NCBI GenBank assembly: GCA_015075725.1
Contig: JABTTV010000001.1
Coordinates: forward strand, 4,393,223 to 4,457,222
Length of the DNA: 64,000 nucleotides
Origin: Anaerolineales bacterium
GTDB lineage: Bacteria; Chloroflexota; Anaerolineae; Anaerolineales; Villigracilaceae
Reading direction: 5' to 3'
Part shown: piece by piece, positions 1-7,301 of the stretch
Layout of the letters: the number at the start of each line of letters is the position of its first letter
Position numbering within the stretch: position 1 is the stretch's first letter
Translations under genes and position numbers: made by a program
The notes under the pieces: generated by a model
Told to the model about the DNA's origin: nothing
The model's input: the letters and a program-made list of their open reading frames with translations, nothing else
The model's database searches: none

Positions 1-583
1 GCTCAGGCAGTCCCATGTCCATCCACAGGAACTTGCTGTTGAGCGGCACAAGCTCTGCGGCATTCTGAAAATCATACAACCGGCGCGAGAGGTTCAAGAT
101 ACTGAGCGGTCCGGAACCGATGGCATAATTGATGGCGGGAATGAGCGCAAACAGGATGGGAAACTGGATGAGCATCGGGAGACAGGAGCCGAAGACATTG
201 ACCCCGCGCTCGCGCTGGATGCGGAACTGTTCCTGCGCCAGTTTTTCCTTATCCTTGGCGTATTTTTTCTGGACGGCGATCCATTCCTTGTCGTTCTGGA
301 GTTCCTGCATGGCTTGCTGACCCTTCATCTGTTGAGCGTTGAGGGGCCATGTCAGGACACGGATCAACACGGTAAACAGAATGAGCGCCAGCCCGAAATT
401 CCGCCCGACCAGCCCGTAGATGAAGATCATGATGTTGATCATCAGGTCGATGATGAAGTTGAAGTTGGTGAACGCCACGAACAAAACACCGATGACCAGG
501 AACGTTTTCCACGAACCCTTGAGAAGTTCGGCTGGATTTTCCGGTAATTGCGCTTGCTGGGTTTGATTGCCTGGATTCTTCAT
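1..583 (-). CDS. yidC: YidC/Oxa1 membrane protein insertase, C-terminally truncated by the window edge
   Basis: The first 194 residues of a YidC/Oxa1 insertase are visible; the rest lies beyond the left edge. The family inserts and folds inner-membrane proteins, alone or with SecYEG. After a hydrophilic N-terminus there are hydrophobic segments at about residues 27-65. A cytoplasmic charged hairpin rich in Lys, Gln and Glu follows, then the family motif FGSCLPMLIQFPILFAL. The short N-terminus fits the version without a large periplasmic domain, as in Gram-positive-type bacteria. The start is an ATG 15 bp downstream of the propeller lipoprotein gene. Position after rpmH-rnpA-yidD is the classical order, apart from the intervening lipoprotein gene. 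Confidence 0.95.
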   Translation of the reverse strand, partial: MKNPGNQTQQAQLPENPAELLKGSWKTFLVIGVLFVAFTNFNFIIDLMINIMIFIYGLVGRNFGLALILFTVLIRVLTWPLNAQQMKGQQAMQELQNDKEWIAVQKKYAKDKEKLAQEQFRIQRERGVNVFGSCLPMLIQFPILFALIPAINYAIGSGPLSILNLSRRLYDFQNAAELVPLNSKFLWMDMGLPE

Positions 584-598
584 AAGTTGTCAATCTCT

Positions 599-1723
599 TT
601 ATTTTTCGGGAAAGGTCCGCTTCACATCGCCGTCGCGATCGAGCGTAACGAAGTAGTAGTCTGATTGCAGGTATGCCACAAGGATGTATTCGCCAGAAAC
701 CACCGGAGTGGAATAGACATTCCCTTCCTGGTCGGGACGGTACCACACCTCGAAATCGGATCCATCTTTAAGCACGGAATAGACGTCGCCAGACTCGGTG
801 GCTACGATGATCCGATCGTCCACGATCAGCGGACTGGCGGTAATCGCGCCATCGAGTTGAATCGGGTCAAAATTCCAATCGCCTGTTTTGGTATTGTACG
901 AATAAAAATATCCCGCCACGTCGCCGAAATACAAATTATCGCCGTCGGTCACCGGGGTCCCCCACACCCAGTCGTTCGTATCCTTGACTGATTCATGGTC
1001 GCCGGTGGCAGGGTCGAAGCGTTCCAGTTTGCTGGCAAGCGAGCCGACATATAACATGCCGTCTGCGCCGAGGACGGGGGCGCCTGGTACGGCAGCGTCG
1101 AGCTGGTGCTGCCATTCGATTGCATACGATTCCAGGTTGATCGCAAAGATGCGGTGATCGAGCGAGGTCACGAAGATGCGCGTGCCATCGCTGACGGGTT
1201 GTGCCCAAAGCCGGTTGGTCTCCGACCCGCCGGAAAGTTCGATCTTTTCGATCGCGCTCTTCTCGGATCTCCCATCCGTCAAATCGAGGACATAGACGTT
1301 GCCGTCTGAGTTCGGGGCAAACAGGCGGTCATCCACGACAAGGGGAGGCGCAACCCAATGTCCCTTCACGTCTGAGAAGGTCCAGGCGATATTCGGAGCC
1401 TTGTCGGAGGTTATGTCGTTGGTATCAAGGGCGTAAAGGGTGTGTTTGTTACCCGAGTCGGGAACGATCAATAATTCATCTTCTGTGAGCACAGGGGTCG
1501 TGACGAAAAGGCTGGGATTCGATCCCAGGAAACCGCCGCTTACGCTAAATTGCCACAATTCCGCCCCGGTGTTGACATCCACTGCAAAAACCGCATTTGT
1601 GTGCGCCAGGTACGCCACTTTATCGCTGGCAGCCAGACCTGGCCATGCGCTTGGGCCGGTACAGCCAGCCAGGAAAACGGCTGCGAACAGCGCAAACGCA
1701 ATAAAGGAAATCTTTTTTGGCAT
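599..1723 (-). CDS. Lipoprotein with PQQ-type beta-propeller repeats (BamB-like)
   Basis: 374 residues. A signal peptide ends in the lipobox LAGC, with Cys21 as the lipidated residue. The rest consists of repeated propeller blades with motifs such as VYALD/VYVLDLTDG, LYVGS, LYFGD and a recurring W near blade ends. This is the PQQ-like/BamB fold, a protein-interaction scaffold at the outer face of the membrane. No catalytic residues are recognisable. It sits between yidD and yidC on the same strand, so a role beside membrane-protein insertion is plausible but inferred. The C-terminal half of the kinase gene near 10 kb uses the same repeat type. Confidence 0.85.
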   Translation of the reverse strand: MPKKISFIAFALFAAVFLAGCTGPSAWPGLAASDKVAYLAHTNAVFAVDVNTGAELWQFSVSGGFLGSNPSLFVTTPVLTEDELLIVPDSGNKHTLYALDTNDITSDKAPNIAWTFSDVKGHWVAPPLVVDDRLFAPNSDGNVYVLDLTDGRSEKSAIEKIELSGGSETNRLWAQPVSDGTRIFVTSLDHRIFAINLESYAIEWQHQLDAAVPGAPVLGADGMLYVGSLASKLERFDPATGDHESVKDTNDWVWGTPVTDGDNLYFGDVAGYFYSYNTKTGDWNFDPIQLDGAITASPLIVDDRIIVATESGDVYSVLKDGSDFEVWYRPDQEGNVYSTPVVSGEYILVAYLQSDYYFVTLDRDGDVKRTFPEK

Positions 1724-1738
1724 CGAAAATTCGTACTC

Positions 1739-2041
1739 CTATGGAACGGGGTCATACCCGCCGGGATTGAAAGGGTTACAACGCAAGACCCGCCAGGCCG
1801 CCATGAAAGAACCTTTCAATGCGCCGTATTTATAAACCGCCTGGTAACCGTAGTGCGAACAGGACGGATAAAAGCGGCAGGTATTGGCGGGCAGACCTGG
1901 TGAAATGAGTTTTTGATACAGACGAATCAAAGCCAGCAGGAAGATGCGCGGAAGATTCCCAATCGTCCGGGGCATATCGCGCAGCTGCGGTTCATGGGAA
2001 TAATCGTGCAGGTGGAATTGCTCGTCGAATTCAGGATTCAT
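1739..2041 (-). CDS. yidD: YidD, membrane protein insertion efficiency factor
   Basis: 100 residues from the first ATG. The core is typical of YidD: LIRLYQKLISPGLPANTCRF, then YPSCSHYGYQA and a C-terminal RCNPFNPGGYDPVP, with the conserved cysteines. The family is a small membrane-associated factor that helps YidC-dependent insertion. The chosen ATG lies inside the end of rnpA (11-bp overlap), suggesting translational coupling. An internal Met23 would give a 78-residue protein closer to the usual family size, and no Shine-Dalgarno clearly decides between them. Confidence 0.93.
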   Translation of the reverse strand: MNPEFDEQFHLHDYSHEPQLRDMPRTIGNLPRIFLLALIRLYQKLISPGLPANTCRFYPSCSHYGYQAVYKYGALKGSFMAAWRVLRCNPFNPGGYDPVP

Positions 2042-2408
2042 CTATTGGGAGAAGAAGTCCGGCGCGTTTGAGGAGGCTCATCAAAGCGGAGCGGCAGTCT
2101 GCCAGGGTTGCAGAAGCAAGCGCGGGTCTGGCGATCAGGATCAGGTCCCAGCCGGAGGCGTTGTCCTGGGCTTGTCGAAGGGCGATGGAAGGGATGAGAG
2201 TCCGCATCGCTTCGCGCAGGAGACGCTTCGCACGGTTGCGATGGACAGCGGTTCCCGTCATCTTACCCGCCGCTATGCCGACCTTTAAATGACCGCTTGA
2301 TTCATTAGCCTGCGCCACCAATACAACAAGCGGATGGGCATAAGACTTGCCGGTCCGCCGCACCCGCTTGAAATCTTCAGACCGGGACAGTCGAAATCGT
2401 CTCTGCAC
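2031..2408 (-). CDS. rnpA: Ribonuclease P protein component
   Basis: 125 residues, the basic protein subunit of RNase P, which matures the 5' end of tRNAs together with the catalytic RNA. The N-terminus RLSRSEDFKRVRRTGKS and the RNR signature region (VHRNRAKRLLREAMR) are clear. The gene lies 38 bp downstream of rpmH and overlaps yidD, which is the usual bacterial arrangement. No gene for the RNA subunit was seen in this window. Confidence 0.96.
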   Translation of the reverse strand: MQRRFRLSRSEDFKRVRRTGKSYAHPLVVLVAQANESSGHLKVGIAAGKMTGTAVHRNRAKRLLREAMRTLIPSIALRQAQDNASGWDLILIARPALASATLADCRSALMSLLKRAGLLLPIDES

Positions 2409-2446
2409 CCGCGCCTCATGATATCTCCGCGACGAACGCTGGAGAA

Positions 2447-2617
2447 TTACCAGCGAGTCCGTTTGACGTGATTGTTTGCTGAAACAGTAAGTTTATGGCG
2501 TCCCTTCAGGCGGCGGCGCTTGAGGACGGCGCGCCCATCGGCAGTCGCCATGCGCGAACGGAAACCATGCACGCGCACGCGGCGGCGGATCTTGGGCTGA
2601 TACGTTCGTTTTGTCAT
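2447..2617 (-). CDS. rpmH: 50S ribosomal protein L34
   Basis: 56 residues, reading MTKRTYQPKIRRRVRVHGFR at the N-terminus, followed by SRMATADGRAVLKRRRLKGR. This is the complete L34 signature (YQP, HGFR-R, G-VL-RRR-KGR). The protein ends in VKRTRW, about 10 residues longer than E. coli L34. L34 is a small basic protein of the large ribosomal subunit. It is the first gene of the minus-strand rpmH-rnpA-yidD block, so the 183 bp upstream of it (2618-2800) should hold the block promoter. Confidence 0.96.
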   Translation of the reverse strand: MTKRTYQPKIRRRVRVHGFRSRMATADGRAVLKRRRLKGRHKLTVSANNHVKRTRW

Positions 2618-2800
2618 TCTACGATCTTCCTATTCCTTGAGATGATTACACAATCCCCGATGGGATGGGTGTTCTGAGTCGGATAAGCGCATTATTTTAC
2701 CGCAGAGGGAGGGAATCGGTCAATTTGATTTTAAACCGGACTCCAACGACTCCCGTCGTTTGAAGGTCGAAAGTCTGGAGACTTTCAACTCCCTTTCTCC

Positions 2801-3814
2801 TCATGCAAAATACTTTTCCCAAAGGGGTTTGGTTTTGGCGGGGTCGATAAACGACGACTCGAAAGCAAGGCGATTGCAGGTGTGGATGTCCTCCATGCTC
2901 ATGCCAAGGATTTCGTGCGCGATTCGATATTCGTTGTTGACATTGGTTTCCAGCACTTCCGGATCGTCCGAGTTGATCGTGACCCGCACGCCAAGATCGA
3001 ACAATCTTTTGAGCGGATGCGCCTCGATCGTCGGGACGGAGTTGGTCAGGTAATTCGACCAGGGATTCACCTCGAGGGTGATTCCGCGCTCGACGATCAG
3101 TTCGACAACCTTCATGTCTTCGATACTGTGGATTCCGTGGCCGATACGGTCCGGTTGGAAATTCCTGATGGTCTCAGCCACATAAGAGGCGGGCGTATCT
3201 TCGCCCGAATGGATGGTGACTTTCAGCCCGGCGTCTTTTGCCTTGAGAATCGGTCTGATGAAATCCCTTGCCGGGTAGATCTTTTCGCCATCCGCAAGAT
3301 CAACCGCCTGGATGTATTTCCTATGCCTGATCGCCCAATCCACGGTTTTGACGCAGGATTCAGCGCCCATGCTTCGGGATGTGATGGCGACCATGCCGAT
3401 CGCCATGTCGAATTCTTTTTCCGCACGTGCCTGCGCGCGGAGCAAACCTTCGAGACAGGCATCCCAGTCCAGATTATGACCATGGAACGCCCAATCGGGC
3501 GAAAAGCGCACTTCGAAGAGTTTGATATTCTGTTTTGCGCAGTCTTCGAAGAGCTCCCAGGCGATCCTTTCGACAACCGCGGGCGATGTGATGCTTCGCT
3601 GGAAAATATCGAACGCCTCCAGCACCGCCTGCAGGTCTTCCATCTGGTCGAGGACCTTGACGTGCTTGTCCAATTCCTCCACCTCATAGGAAGGCAGGGA
3701 AATGTCGAATTCCTTCGCCACGTCGATGATGGTCTGGGTGCGAATCGCGCCCTCAAGGTGGCAGTGGATTTCGGTCTTGGGAATGGAATTGTATTTTGGG
3801 TCGAAGATTTTCAT
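2801..3814 (-). CDS. Adenosine deaminase family protein
   Basis: 337 residues from the ATG chosen here; an ATG 24 bp upstream is less likely. The family converts adenosine (or adenine or related purines) to inosine with a catalytic zinc in a TIM barrel. All landmark motifs are present: HCHLEG (zinc His17 and His19), IHSGE (zinc His and catalytic Glu), RIGHGIH (catalytic His) and NSDDP (zinc Asp). Substrate within the ADA/ADE family cannot be fixed from sequence reading. It lies 45 bp after an M20 amidohydrolase on the same strand, suggesting a nitrogen or purine salvage pair. Confidence 0.9.
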   Translation of the reverse strand: MKIFDPKYNSIPKTEIHCHLEGAIRTQTIIDVAKEFDISLPSYEVEELDKHVKVLDQMEDLQAVLEAFDIFQRSITSPAVVERIAWELFEDCAKQNIKLFEVRFSPDWAFHGHNLDWDACLEGLLRAQARAEKEFDMAIGMVAITSRSMGAESCVKTVDWAIRHRKYIQAVDLADGEKIYPARDFIRPILKAKDAGLKVTIHSGEDTPASYVAETIRNFQPDRIGHGIHSIEDMKVVELIVERGITLEVNPWSNYLTNSVPTIEAHPLKRLFDLGVRVTINSDDPEVLETNVNNEYRIAHEILGMSMEDIHTCNRLAFESSFIDPAKTKPLWEKYFA

Positions 3815-3859
3815 GGGGAATCCTGGTGTTTTCACCACAGATGAATGGACTGGCTTATT

Positions 3860-5107
3860 TTACCCGCTTCCCAAACGCAGCGCCGCCTGCAAAAGTACGT
3901 TCGCGCCGTTGACACAATCTTTCCACTCGGTAAACTCGCGCGGAGAGTGGCTCGCTCCATCCACCGATGGGACGAAGATCATCCCCACGGGGCACACATC
4001 CGCAAGCGATTGAGCATCATGACCGGCGCCGGAGGGAAGAGGCGTATGCGACAATCCAAGGTCATTGCAAGCCTCGGCAAAGTTGTTGCGGATGGTTTCA
4101 TCCATCAGGCTTGGCGAGTGCCTGCCAAGATATTCAGTCTTCAGACTCAAACCGAAGCGTCCGGCTTCGCGTTCCGCCAATTCGAGCAAGGCTTGATTCA
4201 ACCGGTCGAATTGTTCTTCATCCGGCGAGCGAAATTCGAGAGACACATCCACCTGCGCAGGGACAATGTTGAAGGCACCCGGCGCGAACTCCATTCGACC
4301 CACGTTCACCACACAATTCGGAAATTTGCGCATGACCATTTCCCGCGCCGCCAATGTGAACGCGCTCGAGCCCAATGACGCATCACGCCGGTCTTCCATT
4401 GTCGTCGAACCGGCATGATCCGCCTTGCCGATGAATGTTAAACGATATGACCAGATGCCGACAATGGCATTAACGATGCCAATATCCATATTCGCGCGTT
4501 CCAATCTTTTTCCCTGCTCGATGTGCAGTTCCAAATAACCTGCCAAGTCTTCCTTCCTTCGTGCCGCATTCAACATGCCGGATTCATTCAACCCTGCCCG
4601 TTGCATCCCTTCTAGCAATTTCCCCCGTCCGCCGCGCGGTTTTTGCAAATCATCGGGATGAAGGTGGCCGGCAAGCGCCGCGCTGCCAAGTAGACCGACA
4701 AGCGTGCCTTCTTCATCGGTGAAATCCATCGCCTCCAAATGGACTTTTAGCCTGATCCTGTTTTCTCGGACCGTTTTCAACACTTCGAGTGCGGCCATTA
4801 CACCGAGAGCGCCGTCGAACCGCCCGCCGTTTGGGACAGAATCCAAATGCGAACCGAGAATCAGCGTTGGCGCGGAGGGATCGTCGCATGGTAATACAGC
4901 AAAATGGTTCCCCGCCCCATCGGTGCGGAATTCGAATCCGCTTTGTTCGATGTGATCACGGAACCACTTCCGGGCGGCAAGGTGCGCCTCGCTGAAGGTG
5001 GGCCGGTCCACGCCCGAATCAGCCGTGGCGCCGATGGAGGCTAACTGGTTGAAGGAATCCAGCATCCGGTCCGGGTTGATGCGAAGGGAGGAAAAGGCTT
5101 GGGTCAT
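3860..5107 (-). CDS. M20-family Zn-dependent amidohydrolase (N-carbamoyl-amino acid / allantoate type)
   Basis: 415 residues, matching the hydantoinase/carbamoylase branch of peptidase family M20. Visible metal-site motifs are GSHLDSVPNGGRFDG, DFTDEEG, ELHIEQG and the C-terminal SGAGHDAQ with ASHSPREF. The dimerisation-domain motif GKADHAGSTTMEDRRD is also present. Known relatives hydrolyse N-carbamoyl-L-amino acids, ureidoglycolate or allantoate. The neighbouring adenosine deaminase makes a purine-nitrogen role attractive, but this is inference. Confidence 0.87.
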   Translation of the reverse strand: MTQAFSSLRINPDRMLDSFNQLASIGATADSGVDRPTFSEAHLAARKWFRDHIEQSGFEFRTDGAGNHFAVLPCDDPSAPTLILGSHLDSVPNGGRFDGALGVMAALEVLKTVRENRIRLKVHLEAMDFTDEEGTLVGLLGSAALAGHLHPDDLQKPRGGRGKLLEGMQRAGLNESGMLNAARRKEDLAGYLELHIEQGKRLERANMDIGIVNAIVGIWSYRLTFIGKADHAGSTTMEDRRDASLGSSAFTLAAREMVMRKFPNCVVNVGRMEFAPGAFNIVPAQVDVSLEFRSPDEEQFDRLNQALLELAEREAGRFGLSLKTEYLGRHSPSLMDETIRNNFAEACNDLGLSHTPLPSGAGHDAQSLADVCPVGMIFVPSVDGASHSPREFTEWKDCVNGANVLLQAALRLGSG

Positions 5108-5143
5108 GTGTTAAAGTCTCCAGTATCCCGTATATCATAACAA

Positions 5144-5170
5144 AACAGGAGTCGATGTTCGACTCCTGTT
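5144..5170 (-). terminator. Rho-independent terminator downstream of hsp20
   Basis: A perfect 12-bp inverted repeat (AACAGGAGTCGA and its complement) flanks a 3-nt spacer. In the minus direction it is followed by TTTTG. It lies between the end of the Hsp20 gene and the start of the M20 gene, both on the minus strand. Confidence 0.75.
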
Positions 5171-5181
5171 TCATAATCGGC

Positions 5182-5228
5182 GTCATCCTGAAATGGAGCG
5201 GGAGATTCATCGCTTCGCCCAGAATGAC
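5182..5228. repeat. Short imperfect palindrome of a dispersed intergenic type
   Basis: The arms GTCATCCTG and CAGAATGAC are complementary with one mismatch and enclose a GC-rich centre containing ATTCATCGCTTCGCCC. It is non-coding and adjacent to the hsp20 terminator. Its word structure resembles dispersed intergenic repeats; no second copy was found here. Confidence 0.4.
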
Positions 5229-5245
5229 ATGGATGGGAAGAGGTT

Positions 5246-5689
5246 TTATTTGGTCTTGATGTTGATGGTCTTGGGTTTGACTTCATCCGCTTTGGGAAGC
5301 GTGATGGTCAATACGCCGTTCTCGAAATCCGCTTTGGACTTGTCGGCCACGACCTCGGTGGGCAGGACGATCGAGCGTTCGAAGGCGCCCCAGCGCTGTT
5401 CGCGGATGTGATACGCTTTTTCCTTCGTCTCACTATCCTGCCTGGCTTCGCCCTTGATGGTGAGGACTTCGCCGGTGACGTTGATCTGGACCTCATCCGC
5501 CTTGATGCCGGGGAGGGCGGCTTTCACAACGACCTCATTATCGGTCTGGTACATATCCACGGCGGGAATGGACCAGTTGTTGCCGGTGAGGCTGAGCGGG
5601 CGGGTGAACGCGTCGTCGAAGAGGCGATCCATGGCTTCACGCAGGGTCATCATCTCGCGAGCGGGCTCCCAACGAATTAAATTAGACAT
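5246..5689 (-). CDS. Hsp20/alpha-crystallin small heat-shock protein
   Basis: 147 residues. The ATG chosen follows an excellent AAGGAGG ribosome-binding site 5 nt upstream, which overrides an ATG 33 bp further out. The alpha-crystallin domain spans about residues 38-140, with the conserved A-LPGIKADEVQINVTGEVLTIKGE region and the GVLTITLPK signature near the C-terminus. A short PKTINIK tail follows. The family is an ATP-independent holdase that forms oligomers and prevents aggregation. It is monocistronic, with its own terminator and an inverted repeat in its leader. Confidence 0.95.
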   Translation of the reverse strand: MSNLIRWEPAREMMTLREAMDRLFDDAFTRPLSLTGNNWSIPAVDMYQTDNEVVVKAALPGIKADEVQINVTGEVLTIKGEARQDSETKEKAYHIREQRWGAFERSIVLPTEVVADKSKADFENGVLTITLPKADEVKPKTINIKTK

Positions 5690-5733
5690 AGGTACCTCCT
5701 TTTGAGTTTTGGTTTGTTTCATGCCCCTAATTT

Positions 5734-5766
5734 AAAACGCCTGCGTTAGAAGAACACAAGCGTTTT
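5734..5766. promoter_or_regulatory. Inverted repeat upstream of hsp20, possible operator
   Basis: AAAACGCCTG and CAAGCGTTTT form a 10-bp inverted repeat with one mismatch and a 13-bp spacer, about 45 bp upstream of the hsp20 start. This resembles a dimeric repressor site. It is not the CIRCE (HrcA) sequence. Function is inferred from position only. Confidence 0.35.
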
Positions 5767-5810
5767 GTATTCATTTTGTTAGAGAAGACAGGTCAACATG
5801 CCTGTGCCGG

Positions 5811-6527
5811 CTATTCTTTGTTTCTTTTGAAATCGACGAAGCGATAGCCCACTCCGCGCTCGGTGAGGATGTAGACCGGGTTTGCCGGGTCTTTCTCCAG
5901 TTTCTGGCGGAGGTAGTTGATATACAGGCGGACGTAGTGCGGTTCGTCCCGATATTCATAGCCCCATACTTTTTGGAGCAACTGGTCATGAGAGACGACC
6001 CAGCCAGCGTTTTGAACCAGGTGATAAAGCAGGCGATATTCCGTCGGACGGAGTTTGACGAGCTTGCCCTCCAGCCAGATCTCGCGGCGTTCGAAGTCGA
6101 TCTTGAGGCGCTTATCGATCTCGATCAATCCGTGCATGGAGCCAGTGGCGCCTTCGGTGCGGCGCAGAACGGCTTTGATGCGGCTGACCAGTTCGCGCGG
6201 ACTAAACGGTTTAGTGATGTAATCATCCGCTCCCTGCTCCAGCCCGCGGACGCGGTCATCCTCCTCGCCTTTGGCGGTGAGCATGATGACGGGCACATTG
6301 CTAAAATCACGAATGGTTTCGAGGACATCGAAGCCGTCGATATCCGGCATCATCACATCGAGAAGGATGAGGTCGGGGGTGAAATCACGGATCTTTTGGA
6401 TTGCCTGCTTTCCATTGAACGCCTCCCCCACCTGGAAGCCATCGTGCTCCAGGTTCATGCGGATGAAGCGAACCATGCGCTCCTCGTCATCCACAACGAG
6501 AATGCGCCTCCTGTCTAAATCTGCCAT
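5811..6527 (-). CDS. OmpR/PhoB-family response regulator
   Basis: 238 residues. The receiver domain is at residues 6-120, with the acidic pocket VDDEE, phospho-acceptor Asp57 in LILLDVMMP, and Lys106 in YITKPF. A winged-helix DNA-binding domain at about 130-233 ends in VRLYINYLRQKLE...ILTERGVGYRF. It is the last gene of the six-gene kinase operon, and its start abuts the stop of the preceding 80-residue gene. No histidine kinase lies in the operon. The orphan kinase near 32-34 kb has a PhoR-like core and could be a partner, or the Ser/Thr kinase could act on it; both are speculation. Confidence 0.93.
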   Translation of the reverse strand: MADLDRRRILVVDDEERMVRFIRMNLEHDGFQVGEAFNGKQAIQKIRDFTPDLILLDVMMPDIDGFDVLETIRDFSNVPVIMLTAKGEEDDRVRGLEQGADDYITKPFSPRELVSRIKAVLRRTEGATGSMHGLIEIDKRLKIDFERREIWLEGKLVKLRPTEYRLLYHLVQNAGWVVSHDQLLQKVWGYEYRDEPHYVRLYINYLRQKLEKDPANPVYILTERGVGYRFVDFKRNKE

Positions 6528-6770
6528 TTATTCCCTCACAAAGCCGATGATCTTTTCGTCCTGGGCGTCTCCGAGGATCTCGATGAAACTCACCTTGGCA
6601 AGAGGCCAGATGACCTTGTCGGTACCGGGGTCGATATAGTGCAGGTCCTTCCCGTCCTTTTGGCGCGGGTTGGTAAGGACAATGATATTGTCAGTGGGTT
6701 TGGGAAGGTCTTCCACTTCCCCGGCGACGGATACCTCATTGGGTATATGCAGGATCACGGTGAATGCCAT
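6528..6770 (-). CDS. Small conserved-looking protein of unknown function in the kinase operon
   Basis: 80 residues, acidic to neutral, with no signal peptide or membrane segment. The sequence reads like a small beta-rich protein, with strands such as FTVILHI, NIIVLTN and VSFIEIL. I do not recognise the family. It is placed 21 bp after the FHA gene and its stop codon directly abuts the response-regulator start, so it is almost certainly translated as part of the operon. Confidence 0.7.
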   Translation of the reverse strand: MAFTVILHIPNEVSVAGEVEDLPKPTDNIIVLTNPRQKDGKDLHYIDPGTDKVIWPLAKVSFIEILGDAQDEKIIGFVRE

Positions 6771-6791
6771 GTCAATTCGTTCTCCTTGTAA

Positions 6792-7301
6792 TTACTCTTT
6801 TTCGATCAGGACCTGAATCCTCATTTTGCCGAGCGCAAGAATATCGCCATGCTTGAGCATCTGCTCGGTATTTGGAGTCATTCGGTTTCCGTTGATGTAG
6901 GTCCCGTTCGCAGATCCGAGATCCATGAAGGCAACTTTTTCCCCGTTGCGCCGGATGACCGCATGCAGGCGCGAAACCCCCGCCGCATACGCCTGATAGG
7001 GCGAAAGGTCGATATCCGGCATGATGGGCTGCCCCTCGCTGATTCTACCCATGGTGAATTCATTCCGGGAGGAAAGCGGCAGGACCTGACCGGTATCGAG
7101 AAGATAGAGGTTCGCCCATGCATCCTCTCCCTCCACGGGCCCGCTCATCTCCCCAGTGGTGCGTTGGCTGGTGTATTTGAGGTTTTCTGTCGCGATCGTC
7201 TGGGTCGTCAATGTATCCCTTCCGATGAGTTGTGCGCCGCATTCAGCGCAAAACAATGCGCCGGTCATATTGGCATGCTTGCAATTGGAACAGATGATCA
7301 T
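6792..7301 (-). CDS. Zinc-ribbon and FHA domain protein
   Basis: 169 residues. An N-terminal zinc ribbon has cysteines 4, 7, 18 and 21 (CSNC...CAEC). A linker leads to a C-terminal FHA domain with the classic TMGR, SRLHAVI and DLGSANGTYING elements. FHA domains bind phosphothreonine peptides, so this is the likely reader for the upstream Ser/Thr kinase. The start codon overlaps the stop of the J/VWA gene by 4 bp (ATGA), indicating translational coupling. Confidence 0.9.
   Translation of the reverse strand: MIICSNCKHANMTGALFCAECGAQLIGRDTLTTQTIATENLKYTSQRTTGEMSGPVEGEDAWANLYLLDTGQVLPLSSRNEFTMGRISEGQPIMPDIDLSPYQAYAAGVSRLHAVIRRNGEKVAFMDLGSANGTYINGNRMTPNTEQMLKHGDILALGKMRIQVLIEKE

Noticed and set aside
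2767..2784. Terminator GAAAGTCT/AGACTTTC after the adenosine deaminase gene
   Set aside because: Stem is only 8 bp with a 2-nt spacer and there is no T-run in the minus direction.
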